This document shows positions 1 through 37,800 of a stretch of 64,000 bases of DNA, one piece after another. The position numbers and the translations under genes are program-made. Where the stretch lies: positions 80,351,001-80,415,000 of the forward strand of contig CM044313.1 of assembly GCA_024291935.2 (NCBI GenBank), read 5' to 3'. Under the pieces are notes generated by a model. The model was not told the DNA's origin. It saw nothing but the letters and a program-made list of their open reading frames with translations, and ran no database searches. This DNA is from Okapia johnstoni. Lineage: Eukaryota > Chordata > Mammalia > Artiodactyla > Giraffidae. Positions within the stretch are counted from its first letter, which is position 1; the number at the start of each line of letters is the position of its first letter.

Positions 1-796
1 CCGTCTTTGAGGACACATTCCCAAAGTTGCTCAGATCACTGGCCAGAGCTTACTGACACCTAGCAGCATGAGAGGCTGGGAAGGTAATCTTTAGATTCTA
101 GGTGGCTTGCACCCAATTAAATATCAGAATTGTAAGGAGGGAATTGAGAGAGACAAGTAACGGCCTCTGCCAGTGAGCTTATGGAATACGCCAGCAATAA
201 AATGTAGACCTGAAATCCTTCATCTCCCCTTTCGTCCAAGTGTATTTTCTGTTAACAAGAAATGGGCCACTAATTTGTATTTCTTTGGATATCTGAAGTA
301 TTTAATGAAAACATGGTACTAGAGTAATAAACCCTCATTGCCACCACTCAGAATTCAATCAATGCTAACATCTTCTTTCAGATCTTAGTAAGAAGTCTTG
401 GCTCAGATGGGGACCCTTTGCTGCCATGCTCCCATTCCACTCCTCTCCCTTACCGAGGCAACTGCTTTTCTGAATGATGTGTTTTCCACTGATGGTTCTG
501 TATTTTCTCCTTATAAATAACAACAGTACTTAAAAAAAACTACATATAAGTGGCATACATGTCACCTTCTGTTATCTTGTTTTCATTTAATATTTTTTTA
601 AGGGCCAGCCACTGATGCTACATATCAAGTTCACTCATTCTGACTGTTCATTTGCCATCTAACTACCCATTATGCAATTGATTTCTTTTCTTGTTTATGG
701 AAATGTAGGGTCCATCTCCAAATTTTCCCAGACACAAGCAATTCAGCGGTAACCAGCCACTAAGTCTCCTTGTCCATGTGCACATAGGTTCCTTAG

Positions 797-935
797 AGTG
801 CTGCTTCTCAAGCTGCAAGGAGTCACCCGAGAAGTCGTGTTAACCTCAAACTCACTCAGCAGTTCTGGGGTGGGACCTGGGTGACAGTCCTCATGCTGTG
901 ACTCTGCAGACCCTGTGAGCCTCTAAGTCTACCCT
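797..935. mobile_element. MER5-like remnant
   Basis: Degenerate similarity to the MER5 family of non-autonomous hAT elements: TGCTTCTCAAGCTGCA start and a GGGTGGGACCTGGGTGA middle. No clean terminal repeats. Confidence 0.35.
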
Positions 936-1180
936 GGAGTTGTCAAGTCAGGGGGTACATCTTCCACTGTCACAGATACCATCACTTTGAAGCAACTGCT
1001 CTCATTTCTCCCTTCTTACCAACACTTGATCCTGTGAGACATTTTTGCCTTTTGCCCATCTGAACACATGAAACGACTAAGTCGTATCTCCCTGATTATC
1101 ACTGATAATGATCCCCTTTTCATATTGTTTGACTACTCAAGCTTTTTCTGGTCATATGTTTTACCCATTTTTCTAATACA

Positions 1181-1590
1181 GCAGTTCTAAGTGTGATCTG
1201 AGGACCTTGGGAGATCCAGGGATGGCCCACAAGGTCCTTCTTTATCCAATTTCCTATTCACAGGAGGCTCAATTTTCTTCATGTACTTTCACCAAAACAT
1301 AGAGCAACAGATTGCAGAAGCAGATAGGAGAACCCCGCTGTTTCTATTAAGCCAGACGTTAAAGAAATCTTCAGAAATGTAAAACAAATGCCTCTCCTCA
1401 TTAAACTTTCATTTTGAAAAAGTTGCTTTCCATAAGTGTTATTTAACATGTATTATTTTAAATAAGTTAACACTTTTCAAATTCCTCTATTTTAATTTCT
1501 AATAGAGTAACTATCAACAAAAAACCAGTTTGGGCTTCTCAATTGTTAAAAGGGGTTTTGATAGCAAGAACTTTGAGAACTACTTCATAT
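1181..1590. mobile_element. hAT-type DNA transposon remnant
   Basis: Ends resemble the hAT terminal repeat (CAGCAGTTCTAAGTGTG at the left; ACTTTGAGAACTACTTC at the right, inverted). The interior phrase on gaining exons 'tctattaagccagacgtta' is one I associate with old mammal-wide hAT elements; the subfamily is not certain. Confidence 0.55.
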
Positions 1591-2269
1591 TGATATATGG
1601 CTGGCAACTGCTCACTGACTAACAGGAGGTTCTTTTGTTTTTAATGTATTGGGGATACTAATCCTTTGTCAGTTACATGTATCATAAATAGTTTCTGCCA
1701 GATTGAGTGAGGCTTGTCTTTTTACTTATGGTGCCTATTGTTCTGCAGATGTTTTTCATTTTGATGCAATCTTATTTTCCTATAGTGTTGGGCTTTTGAT
1801 AAAGGATACTGCTTCTATTTTGAAATAGGGAAAGTCTCACTGGACTTTATGGAGAACCCAAGCTTTGGTATCATTGAATGGATTATGGAGAGAAAAAAAT
1901 GGGATTTCCACTAACACTCTCCTTCCAGAACCAACAAGCGATGCATCTTCCACACCTGAGCTAATTTCAATCAAGATAGTAGTTACCACTGGATTTAAAT
2001 GAGATCAATGTAAAATATGAGCTCAAATATTTTTCAATATTCTGCTCTGCCTCAGACAAAACTGAATGTCTGTGAGTCACCAAAAATAACATTTTACCCT
2101 TGGCATAACATATGTTTCTATTTTCCTCTTCAGAAGTAGATTGGAAATTCCCTTAAAGCACATTTAATTCAGCACATATACTGCTATCTGCAAATATTTT
2201 AACTGGAAAAGGTTTAATTTATCCAAATTCGACAACATTGTGTGTCAAGTTTTTGCATTTAAAAAAACA

Positions 2270-2440
2270 TTTTCACATATACTATTGTATTTGATCTTAA
2301 TAATAATCCTGTGTGATAAATGGAGACAATATTACTATGCTAACAACTGAATCAGACATAAGCAACATGAAGTTCAGAGAAGTTAAATGACTTAGCAGCA
2401 CACACAGGATGAGATGTGAAACCTAATTTCCAATCACAAC
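2270..2440 (-). mobile_element. MIR SINE remnant
   Basis: Reverse-orientation MIR core: 'aataatcctgtgtgataaatgg' type segment then 'agttcagagaagttaaatga' and 'agcacacacaggatgag'. Diverged. Confidence 0.55.
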
Positions 2441-3887
2441 TGATGAAGATCTCTTAAAAAGTATGGATGATTTTTGACAATCAGAATAAAACTGACAAGT
2501 AACCCCAACCAATCTTCACATGTAGTAGGAATAAATTTAAATACACCTGCAGGGCTGGTACCTGTATGGAAAGCAAGGGAGGTCTGAAGAGCGTCTGCAG
2601 GACACTATCTGCCTTTCCAGATGACTTCCACTTCTTTACTGACGATGAATAACCTGTGACTAATATGCCCTCCTGTTCAATAATATCCCTATTCATGATT
2701 ATGACCAATTCATCTTGCTCAAATTACAGGAAGGTGGTGAGTGTTCAGATGAAACTTGAGAGGAAAAGACCAGACAGAAAACTGGCTGGTATTTCCCCTA
2801 AGGAGACCAAGAAATGGAGGAAAACAATTAGAAAAAAATAGCAATAAGTTAGATAGAAAGAGGAGGAGGTAAAGAAAATAAACATCTATCTAAAACAAAA
2901 AAGATAAAAAGTTTAGTCACAAACGCATATTTTTAAGTCCATCGCACAAAATGGATCCATATCATCAATATTATCCATGAGCAGTTCAGAAAAACTTGCC
3001 ATCAGGGACCCTGTGTTTTAGAGTTTATGCATAACTAAAGCTTGCTTCAAGGATGATTTAATGATTCAAGAATATATGGAGAGAATTAACCTCACTGAAC
3101 AGCAAGTATATATTTCAAAGCTAGTGAGTTCAAAATTACTTTCAAGTTCAGCTAAAAGCATTGCCTATTTAATCCATCCTAAAAACTGACTCATCACTGA
3201 TCCATGTACTCGACCACACTCATAGATTCTCCCTATTTCTTTTGATTTAATATTCATCCTTGCTACAGAATAGATGGCATAAATAGCAGCCCTGGAGAAC
3301 AATCTTTCATTTAAAAAGTTTTCTCTCCAATGATGAAAAAACAAAAAACTTCTGAAAACAGTGAAAAAAAATCCAAGGAAGAATATCCTCTATTAAAGAG
3401 TCAGAATACATTGTGAACCATGGGCTACCTGAATTCATCATGCTTTATACCTGTCACTGTGCACATTTATGAGGAGGAAGCACTCTATAAATTAATTTGT
3501 TCCAACTCCATGAGTCAAATCAGGGTGAAAAACCAAAAGATATATCCTATTGATAATTACCAGTAAAATCTCAAGTTAAACAGATATACCTTGAAGAAAT
3601 ACTATTGTTGAAAAACAACCATATATGTTCAATTAGTTTCCACTTATCATTATCCTCTGTGGGGGGGGAATGCAGTAATCAACAACAGGTTATTTAGAAA
3701 TGGTTTTAAAATCAGAACTGGAGTCATGGTATCAGGTGGAAAAAAATCCATGACGATTTTAAAATGATCTGAGTCATCAACAGATCATGAAGCAGAACAA
3801 AACACAAAAGCACTGAATCATATAAAAATACTTCATGTGAAATTCACAAAATAAAACAGGAAGGAGAATTTGTATGTGTTAAAATAA

Positions 3888-3893
3888 TTTAAT
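3888..3893 (-). terminator. Possible poly(A) signal for DNAJC21
   Basis: ATTAAA on the minus strand about 300 bp beyond the stop codon. No AATAAA was noticed on the minus strand between here and the stop. The true 3' end could be further out. Confidence 0.25.
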
Positions 3894-4191
3894 TCTCCCT
3901 GTACATTTCTGTCCACATGAGCCAACAAAAGTCAAGAATGCATACTTTACAATATTTACCTGTTTGGGGACATTCAAGTCAATTTCAGATGGCAAAAGTA
4001 GAATTCAGTCACTAATGACATGTTTAAAAAATATATATTAAACAAAAAAATGTTTTTACAAGATAAAAAATAATTTTCCACAATGCAATAAATTGCAGAT
4101 CACTGAAATTTTAACTCTTTAGATCATTTCAGTTCAGTTTTTGGTTTCAAAATCTAGAGACAACTGAAAGAAAAAAGCATTGGCAGAATTT

Positions 4192-29556
<25,365 letters not shown>

Positions 29557-29902
29557 CGCCCGACAGGGCAGGGGGCTCGGGCCGGGGCTGGGGCCCGGGG
29601 CGGGGCCGGAGCCCGGGCCCGGGACGAAGTGGTAGCGATGGCCCTGGTGGTCCTCTCCTGCGGCGGGAGCCCGGCGCCCGCACCGGGCCAGCCAGCGAGC
29701 GCGGCGGCGGCGACAGCGGCGCGGGGCGACGGCGGCGCGCGGGGTGGCGAAAGGCGGCGCTGGTTGCGGCACGCGGGAGCGCGGAGGGGGCGGTGCCGGC
29801 GGCGGCTCCGCATGGGCAGGGGGAGGGCCCTGTTCCGGAAATAGCCGCGCGGGAGGGAGGCGGAGCCGCAGGGGGAGGAGGCGGGGCCGAGGTGAGACGG
29901 AG

Positions 29903-29941
29903 GCGGGGTCACGGGAGGCGGGGTCACGGGAGGCGGGGCCC
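29903..29941 (+). repeat. Tandem GC-box repeat upstream of DNAJC21
   Basis: About 2.5 copies of a 14-bp unit reading GGAGGCGGGGTCAC, followed by a variant ending GGGGCCCC. Each unit contains a GGCGGGG box, a possible Sp1/KLF site. It lies about 350-390 bp upstream of the start codon. Confidence 0.7.
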
Positions 29942-30000
29942 CGGCGGGTGTCATTGTGAGGGGCACAGACAGCAGTCGGAGTGACACTCACTAACTTGAC

Positions 30001-30450
30001 ATCCGACCTGAGAGATGAGAAAGGACCCTGATGGGATGAGATTCTGGAAAACATCTTGTAGTTCTGAAGATAATTTCTCAATTTGAGCCACGCTTTTACA
30101 TTTGAGGAAACTCAAGCTTGAGGAACTCAAGCCTTCCCAACCAATGAAAGGCAGGATTCGGTTGGGTCAAAACCAGGTCTTGTAACTCTTTTCTTCGTTT
30201 ACCACTTAATGAGATCTCTAATACTCCTTGTCCTGACCAATGTGCCTGAGGAATAATAATAAATAAAGTGACTTATACTGAAACAATATAAGAGGGAAGC
30301 CTCAACACGTTTTAAATTAGTAGTATTAAATGTTTTACTACCATGAATAAAATGGCGCTGATCCACCCATCCATCACTCTTGATGGATCCATCACATCCA
30401 TCACTAACTTTCTGAGCTATAAACCTACATTTCCAAGATCGATTTAGGTT
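30001..30450. other. Intergenic DNA upstream of DNAJC21
   Basis: AT-rich, with a MIR-like stretch at about 30090-30190 ('ttgaggaaactcaagcttga') and an ATCCATCACT-rich patch at 30360-30410. No gene seen. Confidence 0.5.
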
Positions 30451-31790
30451 AAGAATGCAGTTAGGACTCAGCACTTTCACTGCTGAGAGTCGGGTTGGAT
30501 CCTTGGTCAGGGGAGCTAAGATCCCACAAGTTCAGTTCAGTTCAGTCTCTCAGTCGTGTACGATTCTTTGTGACCTCATGAATCGCAGCACGCCAGGCCT
30601 CCCGGTCCATCACCAACTGCCGGAGTCTACCCAAACCCATGTCCATTGAGTCGGTGATGCCATCCAACCATCTCATCCTCTGTCGTCCCCTTCTCTCCTC
30701 CTGCCCTCAATCTTTCCCAGCATCAGGGTCTTTTCCAATGAGTCAGCTCTTCACATCAGGTGGCCAAAGTATTGGAGTTTCAGCTTCAACATCAGTCCTT
30801 CCAATGAACACCCAGGACTGATCTCCTTTAGGATGGACTGGTTGGATCTCCTTGCAGTCCAAGGGACTATCAAAAGTCTTCTCCAACACCACACTTCAAA
30901 AGCATCATTTCTTTGGCACTCAGCTTTCTTCACCATCCAACTCTCACATCCATACATGACTACTGAAAAAACCATAGCCTTGACTAGGTGGACCTTTGTT
31001 GGCAAAATAATGTCTCTGCTTTTTAATATGCTGTCTAGGTTGGTCATAACTTTCCTTCCAAGGAGTAAGTGTCTTTTAATTTCATGGCTGCAAGCATCAT
31101 CTGCAGTGATTTTGGAGCCCCCAAAAATAAAGTCAGCCACTGTTTCCCCATCCATTTCCCATGAAGTGATGGGACCGGATGCCATGACCTTCGTTTTCTG
31201 AATGTTGAGCTTTAAGCCAACTTTTTCACTCTCCTCTTTCACTTTCATCAAGAGGCTCTTTAGTCCTTCTTCACTTTCTGCCATGAAGGTGGTGTCATCT
31301 GCATATCTGAGGTTACTGATATTTCTCCCGGCAATCTTTATTCCAGCTTGTGCTTCCTCCAGCCCAGCGTTTCTCGTGATGTACTCTGCATATAAGTTAA
31401 ATGAGCAAGGTGACAATATACAGCCTTGAAGTACTCCTTTTCCTATTTGGAACCAGTCTGTTGTTCCATGTCCAATCTTAACTGTTGCTTCCTGACCTGC
31501 ATACAGGTTTCTCAAGAGGCAGGTCAGGTGGTCTGGTATTCCCATCTCTTTCAGAATTTTCCAGTTTATTGTGATCCACACGGTCAAAGGCTTTGGCATA
31601 GTCAATAAAACATAAATAGATGTTTTTCTGGAACTCTCTTGCTTTTTCAATGATCCAGTGGATGTTGGCAATTTGATCTCTGGTTCCTCTGCCTTTTCTA
31701 AAACCAGCTGGAACATCTGGAAGTTCACGGTTCACGTATTGCTGAAGCCACAAGAGGTGCCACCAAAAAAAAAAAAGAATGCAGCTAAGG
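30451..31790 (+). mobile_element. CHR-type SINE split by a BovB insertion
   Basis: SINE body at 30466-30530 (GCACTTTCACTGCTGAG, GGGAGCTAAGATCCCACAAG) continues at 31755-31774 with an A12 tail. Its own duplication is AAGAATGCAGTTAGG at 30451-30465 and AAGAATGCAGCTAAGG at 31775-31790. The gap is filled by the minus-strand BovB. Confidence 0.75.
30531..31747 (-). mobile_element. BovB LINE, 5'-truncated, minus strand
   Basis: Encodes in one open stretch (30751-31728) the C-terminal half of an RTE-type reverse transcriptase with the YADD catalytic box in LRYADDTTFMAE, then thumb and C-terminal sequence ([20 protein letters not shown]). The 3' end is at 30531. Target duplication CCACAAG at 30524-30530 and 31748-31754. 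Lacks the endonuclease domain and 5' end, so inactive. BovB reached ruminants by horizontal transfer (established knowledge). Confidence 0.9.
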
Positions 31791-31797
31791 GATAGTA

Positions 31798-32613
31798 AAG
31801 AGGTGGGAAGCACAAGCTGGAATCAAGATTGCCGGGAGAAATATCAGTAACCTCAGATATGCAGATGACACCACCCTTATGGCAGAAAGCGAAGGACTAA
31901 AGAGCGTCTTGATGAAAGTGAAAGAGGAGAGTGAAAAAGTTGGCTTAAAGCTCAACATTCAGAAAACTAAGATCATGGCATCCGGTCCCATCACTTCATG
32001 AGAAATGGATGGAGAAACAGTGGCTGACTTTATTTTGGGGGGCTCCAAAATCACTGCAGATGATGCTTGCAGCCATGAAATTAAAAGACGCTTACTCCTT
32101 GGAAGGAAAGTTATGACCAACCTAGACAGCATATTAAAAAGCAGAGACATTACTTTGCCAACAAAGGTCCGTCTAGTCAAGGCTATGGTTTTTTCAGTAG
32201 TCATGTATAGATGTGAGAGTTGGATGGTGAAGAAAGCTGAGTGCCAAAGAATTGATGCTTTTGAACTGTGGTGTTGGAGAAGACTGTTTAGAGTCCCTTG
32301 GACTGCAAGAAGATCCGACCAGTCCATCCTAAAGGAGGTCAGTCCTGGGTGTTCATTGGAAGGACTGATGTTGAAGCTCAAACTCCAATACTTTGGCCAC
32401 TTCATGCGAAGAGTTGACTCACTGGAAAAGACCCTAATGCTCGGAAGGATTGGGGGCAGGAGGAGAAGGGGACAACAGAGGATGAGATGGCTGGATGGCA
32501 TCACCGACTCAATGGGCATGGGTTTGGGTAGACTCTGGGAGTTGGTGATGGACAGGGAAGCCTGGCATGCTGCGATTCATGGGGTCGCAGAGTCAGACAT
32601 GACTGAGCAACTG
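31798..32613 (+). mobile_element. BovB LINE, 5'-truncated, plus strand
   Basis: Begins just before the reverse transcriptase YADD region and runs to the 3' end. An in-frame TGA at about 31999 breaks the frame, after which it is open from 32005 to 32622. Target duplication AAGGGATAGTA at 31787-31797 and 32614-32624. Inverted relative to the neighbouring BovB and overlapping it in content over about 815 bp. Confidence 0.9.
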
Positions 32614-33227
32614 AAGGGATAGTATTTAACCAGTAGGTTTTGGTTGATGTAATTGATACACTGTATTACGGGATCAAAGATCCCTGCAACTGTTCAAATA
32701 TATTTCACTAGTACGTGGAACGTTTACCTATTAGCTGTTAAATTTATATTGTCAACCACATATGGTTAGAAGGGTTAGCTCTGTTGCTAACAAATCTCTC
32801 TTGTACAGAATCAGGGTACCCAAAGTCTATGAAGTTGTCCCTTTTTCCCTAACATCCTGCCCTCTGCACAATCAAAACAAACCAACTCTTAAATCTCAAG
32901 TTTCTAGGCACAACACCGTCCAACCAACTCACTACTAAAAATTCATACACTAGCCTATTTTCCAAAGAAGGAAGATACTATATGGTCTTGGATTGTAAAT
33001 AACAGGGAAGACTGAGAAGTTTGAGTGCAAGGAAAAACAGGACATTTCCCTGAGAATGAAATTAGGAAAGGGGAGTAAACAAACAGTGAACAACAACAAA
33101 AAAAAGACTTTTTTCTTTCTCCATCTGGTTTTGTTATTTCTCAGTCACTTGCCTCTTTTTCCTCCTGAGGGAAAGAGGATCAATTTTTGCTTGTAACACT
33201 ATATCAACATTTAAAGACAATTATGTT

Positions 33228-33352
33228 TGGAGAAGGAAATGGCAACCTACTCCAGTATCCTTGCCTGGAAAATCTCATAGACACAGGAGCCTGGTGGGCT
33301 GCAGTCCATGGGTTCAGAGAGTCAGGCATGACTGAGCGACTAACTGACTGAC
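33228..33352 (+). mobile_element. Bov-tA 3' fragment
   Basis: TGGAGAAGGAAATGGCAACC to GCATGACTGAGCGACTAAC; 5' half missing. Confidence 0.8.
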
Positions 33353-33544
33353 TTACACTGTATATAAATTTCAGCCTAAAGGAAGATCTTTATTAAACAG
33401 GTTGACTTCTAAATGAACATGGACTTGAGAAATTCTCATTCAAATGAGGTATCCACATAAATGATTACGAAAGGGAGGGAGAGCTGTCTTATTTTCATCC
33501 TATATTCAATCGCTTAAATGATGACTTATTCCCCTGGAGTAATT

Positions 33545-33663
33545 ATTAGTCGCTCAGTCGTGCCCGACTCTTTGCGACCCCACGGACTGCAGCCCACCAG
33601 GCTCCTGTGTCCATGAGATTTTCCAGGCAAGGATACTGCAGTAGGTTGCCATTCCCTTCTCCA
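33545..33663 (-). mobile_element. Bov-tA 3' fragment
   Basis: Reverse of the same SINE half (TTAGTCGCTCAGTCGTGCCC to TGCCATTCCCTTCTCCAAC). It lies opposite in orientation to the fragment at 33228-33352, about 190 bp apart. Confidence 0.8.
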
Positions 33664-34662
33664 ACAAATTCATGTAACTTCCACACAAAAACAGTATTAG
33701 TCACAAAAGTAAAACCAATACCCAGCCAAAACACAGTATTCATTTTTTTTAACCTATCAAATTGACAAATATTATCTCATCACTGGCAAGGGTACAAGGA
33801 AATGAACACTAACCTCTGGTGAGGTACAATGTTTAGAGGAACAAGTTCCTAACTTTTGACCAGGGTTCTTAACTACATATATCGTACAAAATATGTATAG
33901 AATGTTTGCTGCAAGCATCTATACCAGAAAAGATAAAAGTGAAATACTCAAATATCCAACAATAAGGGACTGCTGAGGTGCGGCAGAGTAGAATACTGTG
34001 CAATTACTAATGTTGCAGAGTAAGGACGGGAAAACAATTAGCAGGAAGAAAGTGACAGAACACCACATGCCTGACCCTACTCTGTCCCTGGCCACTGGCA
34101 CCCAGAATCTTGTCTGTTACTAATTGTTCTTCACGGTGATAAGCCCAGAGCTCTCTCGGCTTCAAATAAAGTTCTTTCATAACAGGAAAAATTCACATGT
34201 TCTGGTGCCATAACTGTTCTGTTTTTCTTCCTTTTACTGTTAATTTAAGTAATTTATACCCACTGCTTCTAAATTAAATTTGTAATCTACTAAAAGCTTT
34301 CAATACATACATCAATATATGTGATCTGCAAAACCTAAATATTTTTCTCATATTTTTTCAAGGTAAGGAAACAAGAGAAGTTGGCTCTTCCCAGGCCTTG
34401 TGACTCAGGGACTCAAACTTCAGTAAGATGCTTTCCCTTTCTAGCACTCTACCCCCACTGTACCATCTGAAATGATGCCCTCAAAGTGCCTAGTACTGTT
34501 TTACATATAATAACAATCCAATAAATCTGCCTGAATTTCAGCTTTGATAAACTCAAAATTTTAATCCAAGACAGTGGGCCTAAACCTTAAGTGTGCTAAG
34601 TTTTTAGTAATACGTAAAGCTCTAAAGAGAAAAAGAAATTAGGTGTTGAGTTCTGGTGATAT

Positions 34663-34668
34663 TTTATT
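34663..34668 (-). terminator. Likely poly(A) signal for BRIX1
   Basis: AATAAA on the minus strand about 165 bp past the BRIX1 stop codon, the nearest one that does not overlap the stop. This implies a short 3'UTR. Confidence 0.55.
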
Positions 34669-34829
34669 TAGAAAAACATAGACCTGCCCGGACCAAAGTC
34701 ACAAAATCTTAAGTTTTTGCTTTTAAATGTCGCACTAATTAGATGTAAGGTCATCGCAAATAACAAAAGTATTTACACATTGAACACAAAATAAATATAA
34801 AACTGAAATCAAATTAGTTCTCCAATGAT

Positions 34830-37800
34830 TTATTTCGCATTCCCACTGCCCATCTTCTGTTTCATTTTTCTTTGTCTTTTGTAAATCCTTTTCTTTCTGG
34901 CTTTCAAATTGACTTTTGGCTCTGGTTTCACCCACTGTATTTCTACCGGCTTTTCCTCAGCCGGAGTAACAAAAACATCTGCAGTGGGATCATGGGGAAG
35001 AATAGTCTTTGGTTCTTTCTTTCTCAGCTTCTGCACATCTTTCACTTGCTGTTTCTCTCTGTATTTTGCAGCTGTGATGGATCTTATGACACGCCGATGC
35101 TAGAAACAAAAAAACTATGAAAGGTGCTTTTGAATAAAAACAAACATTTTATACATGGCAAGGACATTCACTTATGAAACCTATTTCCCTTCACCCTGCA
35201 TCATCAAAAAAAAAAAACAAACCAGTAACCTGTAAGACTGGATGCAGCAAAAACCAAATTCAGTTTCACAGTTAAAAGAACACTTATTTGACACAATTAC
35301 TTTGGCCCAAGAGTTTTAGGACATCAAGGACCACTGAACAGAAACAGCTTACCATGTTTGGTGACTGGTAGTGAGGATTTTCATACAAAGTTGGTCCTCC
35401 AAAACTTCCCTGGAAAATCTTTATAAGATTTAAGACAAAACGGGGTCCTATTTCTACAAGAGCAGCATCTTCTTCTATGATCTTTAATTAAAAAAAGGAA
35501 ACATTTCATTTTGATTTGAATAAAATACTTCTAAATGGTACACAGGCTATATCCTCATTATAAATGTGCCTAAAAGAACTGATAACCAATAAAGTTAAGG
35601 TGGAAGGGAAACTTGGCAAATGCCAAATCATCAATATTTTCTGAAATGTATTACTGGTTATAGGTAGTTGTCATAGGAAAATATAAATGTCTTTTCAGTG
35701 TGTCTTTAAAATTGAGTCATTTCCAATCTCTTTAACAAGTGGTGCTGGGAAAACTGGTCAACCACTTGTAAAAGAATGAAACTAGAACACTTCCTAACAC
35801 CATACACAAAAATAAACTCAAAATGGATTAAAGATCTAAACGTAAGACCAGAAACTATAAAACTCCTAGAGGAAAACATAGGCAAAACACTCTCTGACAT
35901 AAATCACAGCAGGATCCTCCATGACCCACCTCCCAGAATATTGGAAATAAAAGCAAAAATAAACAAATGGGACCTAATTAAAATTAAGAGCTTTTGCACA
36001 ACAAAGGAAACTACAAGCAAGGTGAAAAGACAGCCTTCAGAATGGGAGAAAATAATAGCAAACAAAGCAACAGACAAACAATCTCAAAAATATACAAGCA
36101 ACTCCTGCAGCTGAATTCCAGAAAAATAAACGACCCAATCAAAAACATGGGCCAAAGAACTAAACAGACATTTCTCCAAAGACATACAGATGGCTAACAA
36201 ACACATGAAAAGATGCTCAACATCATTCATTATTAGAGAAATGCAAATCAAAACCACAATGAGATACCATTTCACACCAGTCAGAATGGCTGCTATCCAG
36301 AAGTCTACAAGCAATAAATGCTGGAGAGGGTGTGGAGAAAAGGGAACCCTCTTACACTGTTGGTGGGAATGCAAACTAGTACAGCCACTATGGAGAACAG
36401 TGTGGAGAGTCCTTAAAAAACTGGGAATAGAACTGCCATATGACCCAGCAATCCCACTGCTGGGCATACACACCGAGGAAACCAGAATTGAAAGAGACGC
36501 GTGTACCCCAATGTTCATCGCAGCACTGTTCACAATAGCCAGGACATGGAAGCAACCTAGATGTCCATCGGCAGATGAATGGATAAGGAAGCTGTGGTAC
36601 ATATACACAATGGAATATTACTCAGCCATTAAAAAAAAATACATTTGAATCGGTTCTATTGAGATGGATGAAACTGGAGCCCATTATACAGAGTGAAGTA
36701 AGCCAGAAAGAAAAACACCAATACAGTATACTAATGCATATATATGGAATTTGAAAGATGGTAACAGTAACCCTATATGCGAGACAGAATAAGAGACACA
36801 GATGCATAGAACAGTCTTGTGGACTCTGAGGGAGAAAGTGAGGGTGGGATGTTCTGGGACAATAGCACTGAAACATGTATATTGTCATATGTGAAGCCGA
36901 ACACCATTCCATGTTCTATGCATGGGACGGATGTTCAGGGCTAGGGCACTGGGATGGCCCGGAGGGATGGGGTGGGGAGGGGGGTGGGAGGGGGGTTCAG
37001 GATGAGGAACACATGTGGACCTATGGCTGATTCGTGTCAATGTATGGCAGAAACTACTACAATATTGTAAAGTAATTAGCCCCCAACTGAAATAAATAAA
37101 TTTATTAAAAAAACAAATAAATAAATAAATAAATAAAATTGAGTCATTTCAATCTGGTCCATACCTAGCTTCTCACAACGCATGTCTTCTTGCAAAACTG
37201 GTCAAATGAGTATTTAAAACTGCAACCATGAGAACAAAATGCATTCAAGCACCCTATGGGGCACCCTTTCAAAATTTAAATCAATCCTTGAGTTGTTTTT
37301 ATAAATCTAATTCAAATTAGATTAAAAGGCATTAAAAGGATACATGGCAAAATTTATTTTTGAATGGCTACTGACTGTGGAATTAAGGAGCAACTTCTGA
37401 ACCACAAATATTACTATTGTTGTTTAAGGTATGCCTGCATTCAGAGGTTGAGAAGGAGATATGTTTAACTCACACTGCATGGTATCCAATATAGCAGCGC
37501 AAGCAGAAAAGAGCCGTTTACTTCACACGCTGTCTGAAATTCTGTCTTGCTGTTTTCATCCACCTCTCCTCCTGAATGAATCACTGTATGACTCATCTAA
37601 TAGTTCCCATCAAATGTTTTCTACCGGGGCTATGTTTTTCTAAGTCTAAAACCCTATCCAGCCCCAGCAGACTGTAACCTCTGAGGAGAGAAACTTATAT
37701 TTTACTCAATGTGTAGTGACTTGTGAGAAAATCCATACTCCATATCAGCTGATAGCTATGAATTTAGACTATGAAATAGAGGTTATTTACTACAAGTCTG

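Larger units (their letters stand above)
1..4191. other. DNAJC21 3'UTR and intergenic flank
   Basis: No coding exon recognised on either strand. It holds the 3' end of DNAJC21 nearest 4191, plus old repeats near 797-935, 1181-1590 and 2270-2440 listed separately. The rest is AT-rich unique-looking sequence with a G8 run at 3661-3668. By human gene order AGXT2 would lie further left, outside the window. Confidence 0.7.
32625..34660. other. Intergenic DNA between DNAJC21 and BRIX1
   Basis: AT-rich. Contains two Bov-tA 3' fragments and a degenerate L1-like patch at about 33755-34030 ('cagagtagaatactgtgcaa'). No exon recognised. Confidence 0.55.

Noticed and set aside
30833..31201. 122-codon plus-strand ORF
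   Set aside because: Antisense of the minus-strand BovB copy.
31959..32519. 186-codon minus-strand ORF
   Set aside because: Antisense of the plus-strand BovB copy; the real coding sense is reverse transcriptase on the other strand.
36084..36608. 174-codon minus-strand ORF in BRIX1 intron 8
   Set aside because: Antisense of L1 ORF2; not a gene.
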